Shown: positions 23,333-31,753, counted from the stretch's first letter. The stretch: DNA of 64,000 nt from Planotetraspora kaengkrachanensis (GCF_016862895.1 NZ_BONV01000017.1:151502-215501), one strand, 5' to 3'. The notes: a model not told the origin generated them from the letters alone. A program made the numbers and translations.

Positions 23333-23440
23333 ATGGACGTCCTCGACGGGCTGGTGGACCAGGAGCTCCGCTTGGAGCTGATCCTCGTCCAGGCCCTGCA
23401 CGAAGAGGCGGAACGGCTGGCCGCCCCAACCGTCCGCTGA
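23333..23440 (+). CDS. 35-codon small protein with its own ribosome binding site and terminator
   Basis: ATG at 23333 follows AAGGAGG at five-base spacing. The frame encodes 35 residues beginning MDVLDGLVDQELRLELILVQ and ending APTVR: acidic, leucine-rich and probably one amphipathic helix. It has no Cys, Ser-rich core or signal peptide, so it does not look like a RiPP precursor or secreted peptide. A 14-bp hairpin follows 10 bases after the stop, and neighbours on both sides are on the other strand, so it forms an independent transcription unit. No family is recognised. Function unknown. Confidence 0.55.
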   Translation: MDVLDGLVDQELRLELILVQALHEEAERLAAPTVR

Positions 23441-23450
23441 ACCCCTCGAG

Positions 23451-23483
23451 GCCCGCCGCCTTCCCCCACGGAAGGCGGCGGGC
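23451..23483. terminator. Hairpin terminator after the 35-codon gene
   Basis: GCCCGCCGCCTTCC and GGAAGGCGGCGGGC form a perfect 14-bp stem with a five-base loop. It also lies 65 bases beyond the stop of the opposing dehydrogenase gene. Confidence 0.8.
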
Positions 23484-23519
23484 GTTGACCGGAGCCTGCC
23501 CCGATCGGGCCGCACGGCC

Positions 23520-23558
23520 GGGTCACATTTCGGGGTCACATTTCGGGGTCACATGTCG
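23520..23558. repeat. Three 13-bp tandem repeats over the dehydrogenase stop codon
   Basis: GGGTCACATTTCG occurs twice exactly, then once as GGGTCACATGTCG. The third unit contains the last codons and stop of the minus-strand dehydrogenase, so the other two copies lie just downstream of the gene. This looks like replication slippage. Confidence 0.85.
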
Positions 23559-24724
23559 GGGCGGAAGACCACCCGCACGCAGCCGTCCTTCTTGTCCCTG
23601 AACATGTCGTATCCGAGAGGGGCCTCGTCCAGCGGCATGATGTGCGTCGCGAGGTGGGAGGTCACCAGCTCTCCCCTGGCCACCAGGTCGAGCAGCATCG
23701 GGATGTACCGATGGCCGTGTTGCTGGGCCCCGCGGACCGTCAGCCCCTTGTTCATCATCGCGCCGAGCGGGAAACGGTCCACCATGCCGGCGAAGACGCC
23801 CAGGATGAACACCGACCCGCCCGGACGGCACGCGAGGATCGCCTCCCGCAGGGCGAACGGTCGTTCCTGCTCGGTCCCCGGGCGCCGCTTGGCCGGCTCG
23901 TGCACGAGGTCGGCGCCGACGGCGTGCGCCTCCATCCCGACCGCCTCGATACAGACGTCCGGACCTCGGCCTCCGGTCCGTTCCCGCAGTTCGGCGAGGA
24001 CATCGGTGGCCGTGTAGTCGACGACCTCGGACCCGACGTGGCGCGCGGTCATCGCCAGCCGCTCGGGGAACCGGTCGATCGAGATGACCTGTTCCGCGCC
24101 GAGCAGCATCGCCGCGCGCGCCGCCATCTGGCCGACCGCGCCGCAGCCCCAGACGGCGACCACGTCTCCGGGTTTCACGCCCCCGAGGTCGGCGCCCATC
24201 CATCCGGTGGGCGCGGCGTCCGACGTGAACAGCGCGCCGGTGTCCTCGACGCCCTCGGGCACCTGGAACGCGTTGTGGTCGGCGAAGGGCACCCGGATGA
24301 ACTCCGCGTGGCTGCCGTGGAAGCCGCCCATCATGTGCGAGAAGCCGAAGACCCCGGCGGTGGCGCCGCCCCAGAGCGCCTCCGCGAGGTCGGGAGTCGG
24401 GTTGCTGTTCTCGCACAGGGACCACAGGTCGTGCCGGCAGGCCCAGCAACGCCCGCAGCCGATGATCGAGCACACGACGACACGGTCGCCCGGCTTGTGC
24501 CGCCGGACGTCGGGTCCGGTCTCGACGATCTCGCCGAGGAACTCGTGGCCGATCACGTCGCCCGCCTGCATCGCCGAGACGTAACCGCCCAGCAGGTGGA
24601 GGTCGGAACCACAGGTCGTGGTCGCGAGGACCTTGACGATCGCGTCTTGACCGTTGAGGATGCCGGGATCCGGCACCCGTTCGACCGTCAACTCGCCGAC
24701 GCCCTGCCAGCAGACCGCCTTCAC
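23549..24724 (-). CDS. Zinc-dependent alcohol/aldehyde dehydrogenase (MDR superfamily)
   Basis: A 391-residue medium-chain dehydrogenase. Catalytic zinc ligands are Cys38 (TTCGSDLH) and His60-Glu61 (GHEFLG), and the structural zinc lobe uses Cys90, 93, 96 and 104 (CGRCWACRHDLWSLC). The nucleotide-binding turn is VWGCGAVGQMA. An inserted loop near residues 245-255 (EPAKRRPGTEQER) and the C-terminal VVFRPDM resemble formaldehyde-dehydrogenase-like zinc enzymes that do not need glutathione. The substrate is unknown. GTG at 24724 overlaps the stop of the gene upstream, with GGAGGAG before it, so the pair is an operon. Confidence 0.87.
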   Translation of the reverse strand: MKAVCWQGVGELTVERVPDPGILNGQDAIVKVLATTTCGSDLHLLGGYVSAMQAGDVIGHEFLGEIVETGPDVRRHKPGDRVVVCSIIGCGRCWACRHDLWSLCENSNPTPDLAEALWGGATAGVFGFSHMMGGFHGSHAEFIRVPFADHNAFQVPEGVEDTGALFTSDAAPTGWMGADLGGVKPGDVVAVWGCGAVGQMAARAAMLLGAEQVISIDRFPERLAMTARHVGSEVVDYTATDVLAELRERTGGRGPDVCIEAVGMEAHAVGADLVHEPAKRRPGTEQERPFALREAILACRPGGSVFILGVFAGMVDRFPLGAMMNKGLTVRGAQQHGHRYIPMLLDLVARGELVTSHLATHIMPLDEAPLGYDMFRDKKDGCVRVVFRPDM

Positions 24725-25212
24725 AGCCGCTCCTCCCCCGCGGAACGCGCGAGCGCCATGTCGACCACCTTGGCCATCGGCCTCCCGGCCCTGGCCGGGA
24801 GGCGCCGGGACAGATCCGGGTCAGGGCGGAGCACCTCGCCGGTCTCGATGAGGGATTTCACCTGGCGCAGCGCCGTTCTGACCTGCTCGCGCGGGTGCTC
24901 GCCGCGGAGCCTGGCCAGGACGGCGGCACGGCCCACCGGCATGGGCCTGCGGGGGCGCGCGTAAAGCTCAGTCCCGCGGTCACCGGGCGCCTTCTCGATG
25001 CGCACCTCGACGTCGAGGTCTGCCAGCGGCCGCGGCAGACGCCCGTCGGGCGCCACGTCGTCAGTGCGGCAATTGATGGTGACGGCCATCCACCTGTGCC
25101 GTTCCCTCGGGTCCTTCACCGGCGAAGGACCCCGGCGCCGTGCGGCCAGCCAGCGCGCCACGACCACTCCGGTCCCGGCCAGGCTCACCACGCCGATGAC
25201 GACACGTTTCAT
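24721..25212 (-). CDS. Membrane-anchored protein of unknown function
   Basis: A 163-residue protein with one N-terminal hydrophobic segment (MKRVVIGVVSLAGTGVVVAR), a basic patch, and a globular Arg/Pro-rich region (HRWMAVTINCRTDDVAPDG, LADLDVEVRIEKAPGDRGTE). It is translationally coupled to the zinc dehydrogenase downstream, so a shared physiological role is likely, but no family was recognised. AAAGGGGGACGAAC precedes the ATG. The 221 bases upstream, to the ArsR gene, show nothing definite. Confidence 0.7.
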   Translation of the reverse strand: MKRVVIGVVSLAGTGVVVARWLAARRRGPSPVKDPRERHRWMAVTINCRTDDVAPDGRLPRPLADLDVEVRIEKAPGDRGTELYARPRRPMPVGRAAVLARLRGEHPREQVRTALRQVKSLIETGEVLRPDPDLSRRLPARAGRPMAKVVDMALARSAGEERL

Positions 25213-25433
25213 AGTTCGTCCCCCTTTGGACGGGTAAGTCCATGGGAGGGCTACCCACCGGCCGCGCGCGGCTATCTCCGCATGAGGTCGCGTGAGGGGG
25301 AGTTGGGCAGGGCGGGACCGAGGCCGCCGGGAGTTCGCGATTCCCTGACCGACGCAGGAGTTTGACCGGCCCGGACCCGGTACCGGGAACGGCCGGAATT
25401 CGGCGCTTCCCGCGCTGTGCCTGTACGGCCGCG

Positions 25434-25790
25434 TCAGTCGTGTCGGGGCGTCCCGCTCACCTCGTGGTCGGCGTGGAACAGCGCCTCCGCGATGAGCGCC
25501 CTGACATGGGAGTCGCGCGCCCGGTAGAGGACACGGCGGCCGTCCCTCCGGGTGTGCACGAGTCCGGCGAGCCTGAGCTTGGCGAGGTGCTGGGAGACCA
25601 GAGGCCGCGACACGGCGATGGTCTCCGCGAGCGAGCCGACGTCGTACTCACCATGGGAGAGCAGCCACATCAGGCGCAGCCGGGTGGCATCGCTGAGCAT
25701 GCGAAACGCGTCGACGGCGGCGTTCACCCGATCGGCCGCGGGTTGCTCCTGCGACTGGTTGGCACCTGATTCGTTGTCGCGTGCGTACAT
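25434..25790 (-). CDS. ArsR/SmtB-family transcriptional repressor
   Basis: About 118 residues with a winged helix: FRMLSDATRLRLMWLLSHG, the recognition helix SRPLVSQHLAKLRLAGLV, and wing RRDGRRVLYRARDSHV. The C-terminus ends in HADHE plus a His, and an Asp-x-His pair on the last helix (DSHVRALIAEALFHADHE) fits the SmtB/CzrA alpha-5 metal site, so zinc or cobalt sensing is likely. It is divergent from a CDF efflux gene and probably represses it. ATG at 25790 lies almost within the divergent promoter. Confidence 0.87.
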   Translation of the reverse strand: MYARDNESGANQSQEQPAADRVNAAVDAFRMLSDATRLRLMWLLSHGEYDVGSLAETIAVSRPLVSQHLAKLRLAGLVHTRRDGRRVLYRARDSHVRALIAEALFHADHEVSGTPRHD

Positions 25791-25803
25791 GACTACATAT
25801 AAT
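25774..25803 (+). promoter_or_regulatory. Promoter of the cation efflux gene, overlapping the ArsR start
   Basis: TTGTCG and a perfect TATAAT are 18 bases apart. The -10 region ACTACATATAAT lies only eight bases from the arsR start codon, so an ArsR dimer bound here would block both directions. Confidence 0.6.
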
Positions 25804-25838
25804 CGCCGGACAACCATGTCGTCCGCAAGCGAGGCATC

Positions 25839-27029
25839 ATGTCCGACACCCTGCCTTCGACGTCGACGCCGTCCGAGCATCCGCGCGAGCCTCCGCCCGG
25901 CGCATCACACGGGAACACACACGGGCACGGACACGGACACGGACATGGACATGCGCCCGCACATGGACATGGGCACGGGCATGCTCACCCGCACGCGGAC
26001 GGGGTGGCTCACGAGGGCGCCGGCCAGGCCCGGGGCCGGTTCGGCCGGATGACGTCCGCGGCGCGGCACGCGTTCACGCCGCACAGCCACGACAGCGCGG
26101 ACAAGACCGACGCGGCTTTCGAGTCGAGCACGCGCGGCCTCCGCGTGCTCGGCGTCTCGTTCGCCGTCCTCATCGTCGCTGCGGCGGTGCAGGGGGTCAT
26201 CGTGGCGATGTCGGGCTCGGTGGCGCTGCTCGGCGACTCGTTGCACAACGTCGCCGACGCGCTGACCGCCGTCCCGCTCGCCATCGCCTTCTCCGTCGGC
26301 CGCCGCCATGCCAGCCGCCGCTTCACCTACGGGTACGGCAGAGCCGAGGACCTCGCTGGGATCGTCATCGTGCTGATCATCGCGGTGTCGGGCGGGCTGG
26401 CCGGCTACGCCGCCGTCATGCGACTGCTCGAACCCCAGGGCGTACGGGCTCTCGGCTGGGTCGCGGCGGCGGCGGTCGTCGGCTTCGTGGCGAACGAGTG
26501 GGTCGCCCGGTTCCGCATCAAGGTGGGGCGGGAGATCGGCTCGGCCGCGCTGGTCGCCGACGGCCTGCACGCCCGCGCCGACGGCTTCACCTCGCTCGCC
26601 GTCCTGATCGGCGCGGTCGCCACGGCGCTCGGACTCCCGATCGCGGACCCGATCGTCGGCCTGCTCATCACGGTCGCGATCCTCTATGTGCTCCGCGACG
26701 CGGCGCGTGAGATCTACCGGCGGCTCATGGACGCGGTCGACCCCGACCTGATCGACCAGGCGGAACAGATCATCGCGGGCACGGACGGCGTGCTGGGAAT
26801 CGGCTCGGTTCGCCTACGCTGGATCGGCCATGCGTTGCGCGCCGAAGTCGACATCGTCGTCGGGCACCATCTGTCCCTGCTCCAGGCGCACGCGGTCGCC
26901 GTCGAGACCGAGCATCGGCTCATGCACGCCCTCCCGCGCCTGCGCGCGGCGACCGTGCACGCCGACCCCGACAGCCCGGACGGGACCGATCACCACGCCG
27001 CGCTCGTCAGCCATCGCCGGGCCGCCTGA
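25839..27029 (+). CDS. Cation diffusion facilitator (CzcD/ZitB-type) with His-rich N-terminus
   Basis: A 396-residue zinc-type efflux protein. An N-terminal tail of about 55 residues contains many His-Gly, His-Ala and His-Pro pairs and could bind metal. Six TM helices follow, with the TM2 metal site GDSLHNVADAL and the TM5 site ADGLHARADGFTS (HxxxD arrangement), then a cytoplasmic ferredoxin-like dimerisation domain (about 290-385). It would export Zn2+ or similar ions by proton antiport. The neighbouring ArsR is its probable regulator. ATG at 25839 has GCGAGG upstream. Confidence 0.93.
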   Translation: MSDTLPSTSTPSEHPREPPPGASHGNTHGHGHGHGHGHAPAHGHGHGHAHPHADGVAHEGAGQARGRFGRMTSAARHAFTPHSHDSADKTDAAFESSTRGLRVLGVSFAVLIVAAAVQGVIVAMSGSVALLGDSLHNVADALTAVPLAIAFSVGRRHASRRFTYGYGRAEDLAGIVIVLIIAVSGGLAGYAAVMRLLEPQGVRALGWVAAAAVVGFVANEWVARFRIKVGREIGSAALVADGLHARADGFTSLAVLIGAVATALGLPIADPIVGLLITVAILYVLRDAAREIYRRLMDAVDPDLIDQAEQIIAGTDGVLGIGSVRLRWIGHALRAEVDIVVGHHLSLLQAHAVAVETEHRLMHALPRLRAATVHADPDSPDGTDHHAALVSHRRAA

Positions 27030-27119
27030 GCGATCGCGCCGGGACGAACCCGCCGAGGCCCCGCCGTTCACACCTTCGAGCGAGCCGTTCCTCCACCACC
27101 CCCAAGGAGCACCTGCACG

Positions 27120-28025
27120 GTGACCGCTCATTCCGTGGTCGCGCACGCGGTCATCGAGCCTCTGTCCGCCGGCACGCCGACCTCCGGCCTCGACTCCGTA
27201 GTGGTGGCCGTCGTGCTGGGCTCGGCCCTCCTCCACGCGACGTGGAACGCCATCGCCCACGGCTCGCCCGACCGGCTGACCGGCTTCGCCCTCATCGGGA
27301 TCCCCTTCACCGCGATCGGGGTGATCGGTGTCGCGATCAACGGTCTACCGCCGGCCGACGCCTGGCCGTTCATCGTCATCTCCTCGATCCTCACGGTCAC
27401 CTACCAACTCCTCCTGCTGGCCAGTTACCAGCTCGGACAGTTCAGCCAGACGTATCCGCTCGCCCGGGGCACCTCGCCGTGGGTCGTGGCGGTGGTGAGC
27501 GCGACCCTGCTCGGGCAGGAGCTTTCCTGGACCGAGGCGGCCGGGGTCGCGGTCGTCTCCATCGGGCTGATGGGCCTGGTCTTCATCGGGGGGCGGCCGG
27601 ACCGAAGCCGCCTGCCCGCGCTCGCCGCCGCCTTCGCCACCGGGGTGATGATCGCCGCCTACACGCTCGTCGACGGCGTCGGCGTCCAGCACGCGCCGGT
27701 GCTCACCTATGCGTCGTGGTTGTTCCTGTTCCAGGGGCCGGTGCTGCCCCTGATCGCCGTGGTCCGGCGCGGCCGTGCGCTGCCCGGGCTGATGCGCCCC
27801 TCGCTCGCGGCCGGTCTCGGCGGAGGAGTGGCGTCGCAGCTGGCGTACGGGCTCGTGTTGTGGGCCCAGACACGGGGTGCGCTCGCACCGATCGCCGCCC
27901 TCAGGGAGACCAGCATCATCTTCGGCGCGATCATCGGTGCGGTGTTCCTCGGCGAACGGTTCGGGTCGAAGCGGGCCCTCGCCAGCGTCGTCGTCGTGGC
28001 CGGGATCATCCTGATCAACCTGTAG
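27120..28025 (+). CDS. EamA-family (DMT) permease
   Basis: A 301-residue inner-membrane protein with 10 predicted TM helices in two EamA repeats: the first ends near SIGLMGLVFIGG, and the second includes LAPIAALRETSIIFGAIIG and FLGERFGSKRALASVVVVAG, the typical DMT ending. GTG at 27120 follows AAGGAG. It lies 90 bases after the cation efflux gene and could be co-transcribed, although no functional link is evident. Its last 11 bases overlap the convergent flavin reductase-like gene. Confidence 0.87.
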   Translation: MTAHSVVAHAVIEPLSAGTPTSGLDSVVVAVVLGSALLHATWNAIAHGSPDRLTGFALIGIPFTAIGVIGVAINGLPPADAWPFIVISSILTVTYQLLLLASYQLGQFSQTYPLARGTSPWVVAVVSATLLGQELSWTEAAGVAVVSIGLMGLVFIGGRPDRSRLPALAAAFATGVMIAAYTLVDGVGVQHAPVLTYASWLFLFQGPVLPLIAVVRRGRALPGLMRPSLAAGLGGGVASQLAYGLVLWAQTRGALAPIAALRETSIIFGAIIGAVFLGERFGSKRALASVVVVAGIILINL

Positions 28026-28713
28026 TGGCGGGCGTCCGCCGTGCCCGCTCGATGTCCGGGCCCCGATACAGGTGCTCGGGTATGCGCGCGAGCGTCGAAG
28101 GATGCACCTGGGGGCCCAGGCCGTACAACTTCTGGAAGCTCATGATGAGCGGCCGCCACGCGTCGGGGTCGATGCGGTCGGCCGTGCCCGCCATGCGTAT
28201 CTCCTCATGGACGTACACCCGCAGGACGCGCACCTCGATGGCCACGATCCCGCCCCGCTGAGCCTCGTCGTCATGCGCCACGTCGTGCACGCCTTCGACG
28301 ACCACCTCCATGCTCACCGGGCATTCCGCGACCCTCGGGGGTCCCACCGTCTCGGAGGCGACGGGGGTGAGGCCGGCGCGGGCGAACTTGTCGGCCACGA
28401 ACCGGTAGCCGCGCCTGTGCTTGGACGGCGGGACGGGATCGGAACCCGTCGTCAGCGCCAGCCTGTCGACGGCCGCCGCGAGCGAGTCGGACGGAAGGTT
28501 CAGCACGCCCTCGCGGGTTCGCAGCAGGTTCTGCGCGGTCTTCGAGCGGGCGCCGAGGCCGAGTACGGCCCGCCAGCCGAGCCAGAAGGCGGACGACATC
28601 GGCGCCAGGTTGGCCGATCCGTCCTCGTTGAGAGTGGAGATCAGCACCACCGGGGTGCCGAAGTACAGGATTCCGGGTTCGATCCGCGTGTGCGACGGGG
28701 TGGTCGTTGCCAT
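28015..28713 (-). CDS. Flavin reductase-like domain protein (FMN-binding split barrel)
   Basis: A 232-residue cytoplasmic protein. The N-terminal part, YFGTPVVLISTLNEDGSANL followed by APMSSAFWLGW, and the later TREGVLNLPSD are typical of flavin-reductase-like FMN-binding proteins that may reduce flavin or act as oxidoreductases. The C-terminal region (KLYGLGPQVHPSTLARIPEH) occurs in an actinobacterial subgroup of unknown substrate. ATG at 28713 follows GGGGGAAG; the longer open frame upstream is Arg/Ser-rich and was rejected. Confidence 0.82.
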   Translation of the reverse strand: MATTTPSHTRIEPGILYFGTPVVLISTLNEDGSANLAPMSSAFWLGWRAVLGLGARSKTAQNLLRTREGVLNLPSDSLAAAVDRLALTTGSDPVPPSKHRRGYRFVADKFARAGLTPVASETVGPPRVAECPVSMEVVVEGVHDVAHDDEAQRGGIVAIEVRVLRVYVHEEIRMAGTADRIDPDAWRPLIMSFQKLYGLGPQVHPSTLARIPEHLYRGPDIERARRTPATTG

Positions 28714-28786
28714 GCGGATCAGTGTCTTCCCCCCGCCTGATCGACACTGGCGGCAATCAGACGGGGCATCCTCGCCTCGGCGTCGG

Positions 28787-29815
28787 TCAGCGGGGCGTGC
28801 CCGCCTGGCCCGCCTGACCCGCCTGGCCGAAGGTGAACAGCACCTTGCCCGAGCGCTCGGGCCGCTGGGCGTGCGCGATGGCCTCGCGGTACTGGCCGAG
28901 CGAGTAGGTGGCCTCGACCGAGGCGCCGAGCACGCCCTTCTCGACGAGCTCGGAGAGCTCCGCGTAGACCTGCTCGATCTCCTCACGCGGCGCGTTCCAG
29001 ACCCAGTTGATCACGAAGATCCCGTGGACGGAGATCTCGCGGTAGACGAGCTCGCCGAGCGGCATGAGCGGCGGCTGACCGGTCACGGATGAGAAGGTGA
29101 CGAATGCCCCACCGGTCTCGATCGAAGGCGCCACCTGGGCGACGACGTCGGCGCCGCCGATCCCGTCAAGGAGCAGCCGCAGCTTCGCGCCGTCGAGGGC
29201 CTGGGCCACCTTGTCGCCGAGGTTCTCCCCGTCGTCGACGATGACGGCGTCGGCGCCGAGTCTCCTCACGTGCTCGGCCGCCTCTTCCCGGCGGACGACG
29301 GCGAGCGTTCTGACGCCCGCCCTCCTGGCCAGGGCGATCACGTTCTGACCGACGGCGGAGTTGGCCAGCGTGAGGCCGATCCAGTCGCCGGGCTTCAGCG
29401 ACACGTACCGGTTGAGCAGGTGATGGGCGGTCGCCGGGTTGACCCCGAGCATGGCGAGCTGAAGGGCGTCGGCCGCCTCCCCGACGGTGACCACGTTGCG
29501 GGCGGGGACGACGATCCTGTCCGCCCACGTGCCCTGCTCGTAGGTGGGGAGGACCAGCACGCGCCGCCCCACCAGCGCCTGGTCGGCGGCCGATCCGGCC
29601 GCGATCACCCGGCCGACGCCCTCGGCCCCCATCGCGAAGGGGAGCTCGGGCTGCACGGCGTACCAGCCGTTGGACAGCAGGAAGTCGGCGGGATTGATCG
29701 GTGCGGCCTCGAGGGCGACGAGCAGGTCGCCGGGGCCGGGAGCCGGAACGGGCGCGTCGTCGAGTCGGAACGATTCGGCGTCGCCGCCGAGCTTGGCGAG
29801 AAGGATCCTGCTCAT
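28787..29815 (-). CDS. MDR-family quinone/enoyl reductase-like oxidoreductase (zinc-free)
   Basis: A 342-residue medium-chain dehydrogenase/reductase without zinc-binding cysteines. EAAPINPADFLLSNGWY and LPFAMGAEGVGRVI resemble the 2-enoyl-thioester/quinone reductase branch; the cofactor region has LTLANSAVGQNVIALAR, followed by LAVVRREEAAEHVRRLGADA, where arginines fit NADPH preference. Typically it reduces an activated double bond. The C-terminus carries a GQAGQAGQAG slippage repeat. ATG at 29815 has GAGGAG upstream. It follows the AdhP-type gene on the same strand after 104 bases and may share its transcript. Confidence 0.83.
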   Translation of the reverse strand: MSRILLAKLGGDAESFRLDDAPVPAPGPGDLLVALEAAPINPADFLLSNGWYAVQPELPFAMGAEGVGRVIAAGSAADQALVGRRVLVLPTYEQGTWADRIVVPARNVVTVGEAADALQLAMLGVNPATAHHLLNRYVSLKPGDWIGLTLANSAVGQNVIALARRAGVRTLAVVRREEAAEHVRRLGADAVIVDDGENLGDKVAQALDGAKLRLLLDGIGGADVVAQVAPSIETGGAFVTFSSVTGQPPLMPLGELVYREISVHGIFVINWVWNAPREEIEQVYAELSELVEKGVLGASVEATYSLGQYREAIAHAQRPERSGKVLFTFGQAGQAGQAGTPR

Positions 29816-29919
29816 TGTGGGGTTGCTCCTCATGCGGTCGAGCGGTTCACAGGGGATCGCCTGGCCGCGCTCACGCGGCCTGAGGCGAATGAAGGGGATG
29901 ACCCTTGCGGAGGTTCCGC

Positions 29920-30936
29920 TCAGGCCTTGGTGTCCAGGACGACGCGGAACCGGGCCTCGCCGGAGATCATGCGCTCGTACGCCTGGGGCGCGTCCGACAG
30001 CGGCAGGGTCTCGATCATCGGCCTGATGCCGTGCCGCTGGCTGAAGGCGAGGTTGTCCTCGTTCTCGATCGAGCTGCCGGTGAGGCTGCCGCTGATCGTG
30101 CGTGTTCCGAAGGTGAGGTCGATGGTGCTGACGGAGATGGGATCCGTCGCGACCCCGACGACCACCATCCGGCCGCGCGGCGCGAGCCCGGGGATCAGCG
30201 CGCTCATCGACGCCCCGTTTGCGGCCGTCGCGATGATCGCGCCCGCGCCGCCGAGCTCGACCAGGGCCTCGCCCGGGTCGGCCTGAGTGCTGTCGATGTA
30301 GTGGTCGGCGCCGAGCTGGTGTGCCAGCTCGGCCTTGCCCGCGCCTCGGGCGATGGCGGCGACGCGGTAGCCGAGCTTCGCGGCGTACTGGACGCCGAGG
30401 TGACCGAGGCCCCCGATCCCCTGGATGGCGACGAGGTCTCCCGGGTGGGTGCCCACCTGCTGCAACGCCTTGAACGTCGTGAGGCCCGCGCACAGCAGCG
30501 GCCCCGCCTCGTGGGAGTCCATCCCCGCGGGGACGCGCACCAGCCCGCTGGTCTTGGCGTAGGCCACCTCGGCGTAACCGCCGTCGACGTCGGTCCCCAC
30601 CCGCTGCTGGTCGGTGCAGTTGACGAAGTCGCCCCGCCTGCAGCGGTCACATTCCCCGCAATGGCCGCCGAGGAATCCGACGCCGACCCGCTCGCCGACC
30701 CGCCAGTTCCGCACACCCTCGCCGACGGCGTCGATCACCCCGACGAGCTCGTGACCGGGGACGACCGGCAGGCTCGGGTCGGCGCGAAGCCCTTCGACGG
30801 CGAGGACGTCGGAGTGGCAGACACCGCAGCTCTCGACCCGGATCCGCACGTGGCCCGGGGCAGGCGGCGTGAGTTCGCGCTCCACGAGCGCGAACCTGCG
30901 CGATCCGGTCACTTCGACGGCACGGTAGGTGGACAT
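29920..30936 (-). CDS. Zinc-dependent alcohol dehydrogenase, AdhP-like
   Basis: A 338-residue zinc alcohol dehydrogenase. Catalytic zinc ligands are Cys40 (CGVCHSDV) and His62-Glu63 (GHELVG); the structural zinc uses Cys93, 96, 99 and 107 (CGECDRCRRGDFVNC). The Rossmann turn is GIGGLGHLGVQYA. By family it interconverts short primary alcohols and aldehydes using NAD(H). ATG at 30936 follows GAGGAG. A promoter and TetR-type operator lie directly upstream, mirrored by the divergent TetR gene, so repression by that regulator is very likely. Confidence 0.9.
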   Translation of the reverse strand: MSTYRAVEVTGSRRFALVERELTPPAPGHVRIRVESCGVCHSDVLAVEGLRADPSLPVVPGHELVGVIDAVGEGVRNWRVGERVGVGFLGGHCGECDRCRRGDFVNCTDQQRVGTDVDGGYAEVAYAKTSGLVRVPAGMDSHEAGPLLCAGLTTFKALQQVGTHPGDLVAIQGIGGLGHLGVQYAAKLGYRVAAIARGAGKAELAHQLGADHYIDSTQADPGEALVELGGAGAIIATAANGASMSALIPGLAPRGRMVVVGVATDPISVSTIDLTFGTRTISGSLTGSSIENEDNLAFSQRHGIRPMIETLPLSDAPQAYERMISGEARFRVVLDTKA

Positions 30937-31005
30937 GGTTCTCCTCGAATGGGATGGATCCGGAGGCCGTTCGCCGTCCCGATGGTCGGCGGCACCCGGC
31001 GGTTT

Positions 31006-31036
31006 CAATATGACCGGTCGTCTTAGATCGTGTCAA
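31006..31036 (-). promoter_or_regulatory. AdhP promoter with embedded operator
   Basis: On the minus strand TTGACA and CATATT are 18 bases apart. The motif AGACGACCGGTCATATTG (31006-31023 on the plus strand as its complement) covers the -10 and most of the spacer and contains the dyad GACCGGTC. A repressor bound here would exclude RNA polymerase. Confidence 0.7.
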
Positions 31037-31074
31037 GCGCTCGCCGGTGCCGCCGGTCGCATCCCGTTCCCGAC

Positions 31075-31105
31075 TTGACGACGGGCGAGACGACCGGCCA
31101 TATTG
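31075..31105 (+). promoter_or_regulatory. tetR promoter with a mirror-image operator
   Basis: TTGACG and CATATT are 18 bases apart. AGACGACCGGCCATATTG (31088-31105) matches the AdhP operator at 17 of 18 positions in inverted orientation. The two promoter/operator modules are mirror images with centres about 82 bp apart. Confidence 0.7.
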
Positions 31106-31127
31106 GTTCCGGAACGAGGGAGCGACG

Positions 31128-31700
31128 GTGGCAAGACCCAGCATGCGCAAGGAGATCGTCGAGGCTGCCCTGGAGCAGTTTCACGCGCGAGGATTCAACG
31201 CGGCCGGGGTGAAGGACATCACCGATCGCGCCGGCGTGCCGAAGGGGTCGTTCTACAACCACTTCGAGAGCAAGGAAGCCCTGGCGATCGTCGCCCTGGA
31301 GGAGTACGGCCTGACCCGCCGGCTCCAGGATCTCGCCGATCCCGGCGTGGAGCCGCTGACTCGCATTCGGCGGCATTTCGAGTTCTTCCGCGACGAGATC
31401 CTGGGGTACGGGATCACGCGCGGCTGCCTTCTCGGCAATTTCGGCGCGGAGATCGCCGATCACAACGAGGCCATCAGAGGGGCAGTACGCGCGGGCTTCG
31501 AGGCCTGGGGCACCGCGCTCGCCTCGGCGATCCGGGAGGCTCAGCAGGCGGGAGCCGTACGCGCCGATCTCGACCCCGAGGCCACGGCCCGGTTCATCCT
31601 CAGCGCGTGGGAGGGTGCCCTCCTGCTGGCCAGGACCGACCGCTCGGCCGGCGCCTTCGACACCTTCTTCGCCGTCACGTTCGGCACGCTGCTCGTCTGA
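31128..31700 (+). CDS. TetR/AcrR-family regulator
   Basis: A repressor of 190 residues with an N-terminal TetR helix-turn-helix (RKEIVEAALEQFHARGFNAA, then GVKDITDRAGVPKGSFYNHF) and a C-terminal ligand-binding domain containing ITRGCLLGNFGAEIADHNEA, typical of the TetR_C subgroup that often controls oxidoreductases. It is divergent from the AdhP-like gene. GTG at 31128 has GGGAG upstream; ATG at 31143 is an alternative. The two inverted operators in the spacer suggest autorepression plus control of the dehydrogenase; the ligand is unknown. Confidence 0.88.
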   Translation: MARPSMRKEIVEAALEQFHARGFNAAGVKDITDRAGVPKGSFYNHFESKEALAIVALEEYGLTRRLQDLADPGVEPLTRIRRHFEFFRDEILGYGITRGCLLGNFGAEIADHNEAIRGAVRAGFEAWGTALASAIREAQQAGAVRADLDPEATARFILSAWEGALLLARTDRSAGAFDTFFAVTFGTLLV

Positions 31701-31753
31701 GCGTTCGTACGGCGGCCCGCCGCCCTGTGCGCCATCGTGGTGAGGCTGAACAC

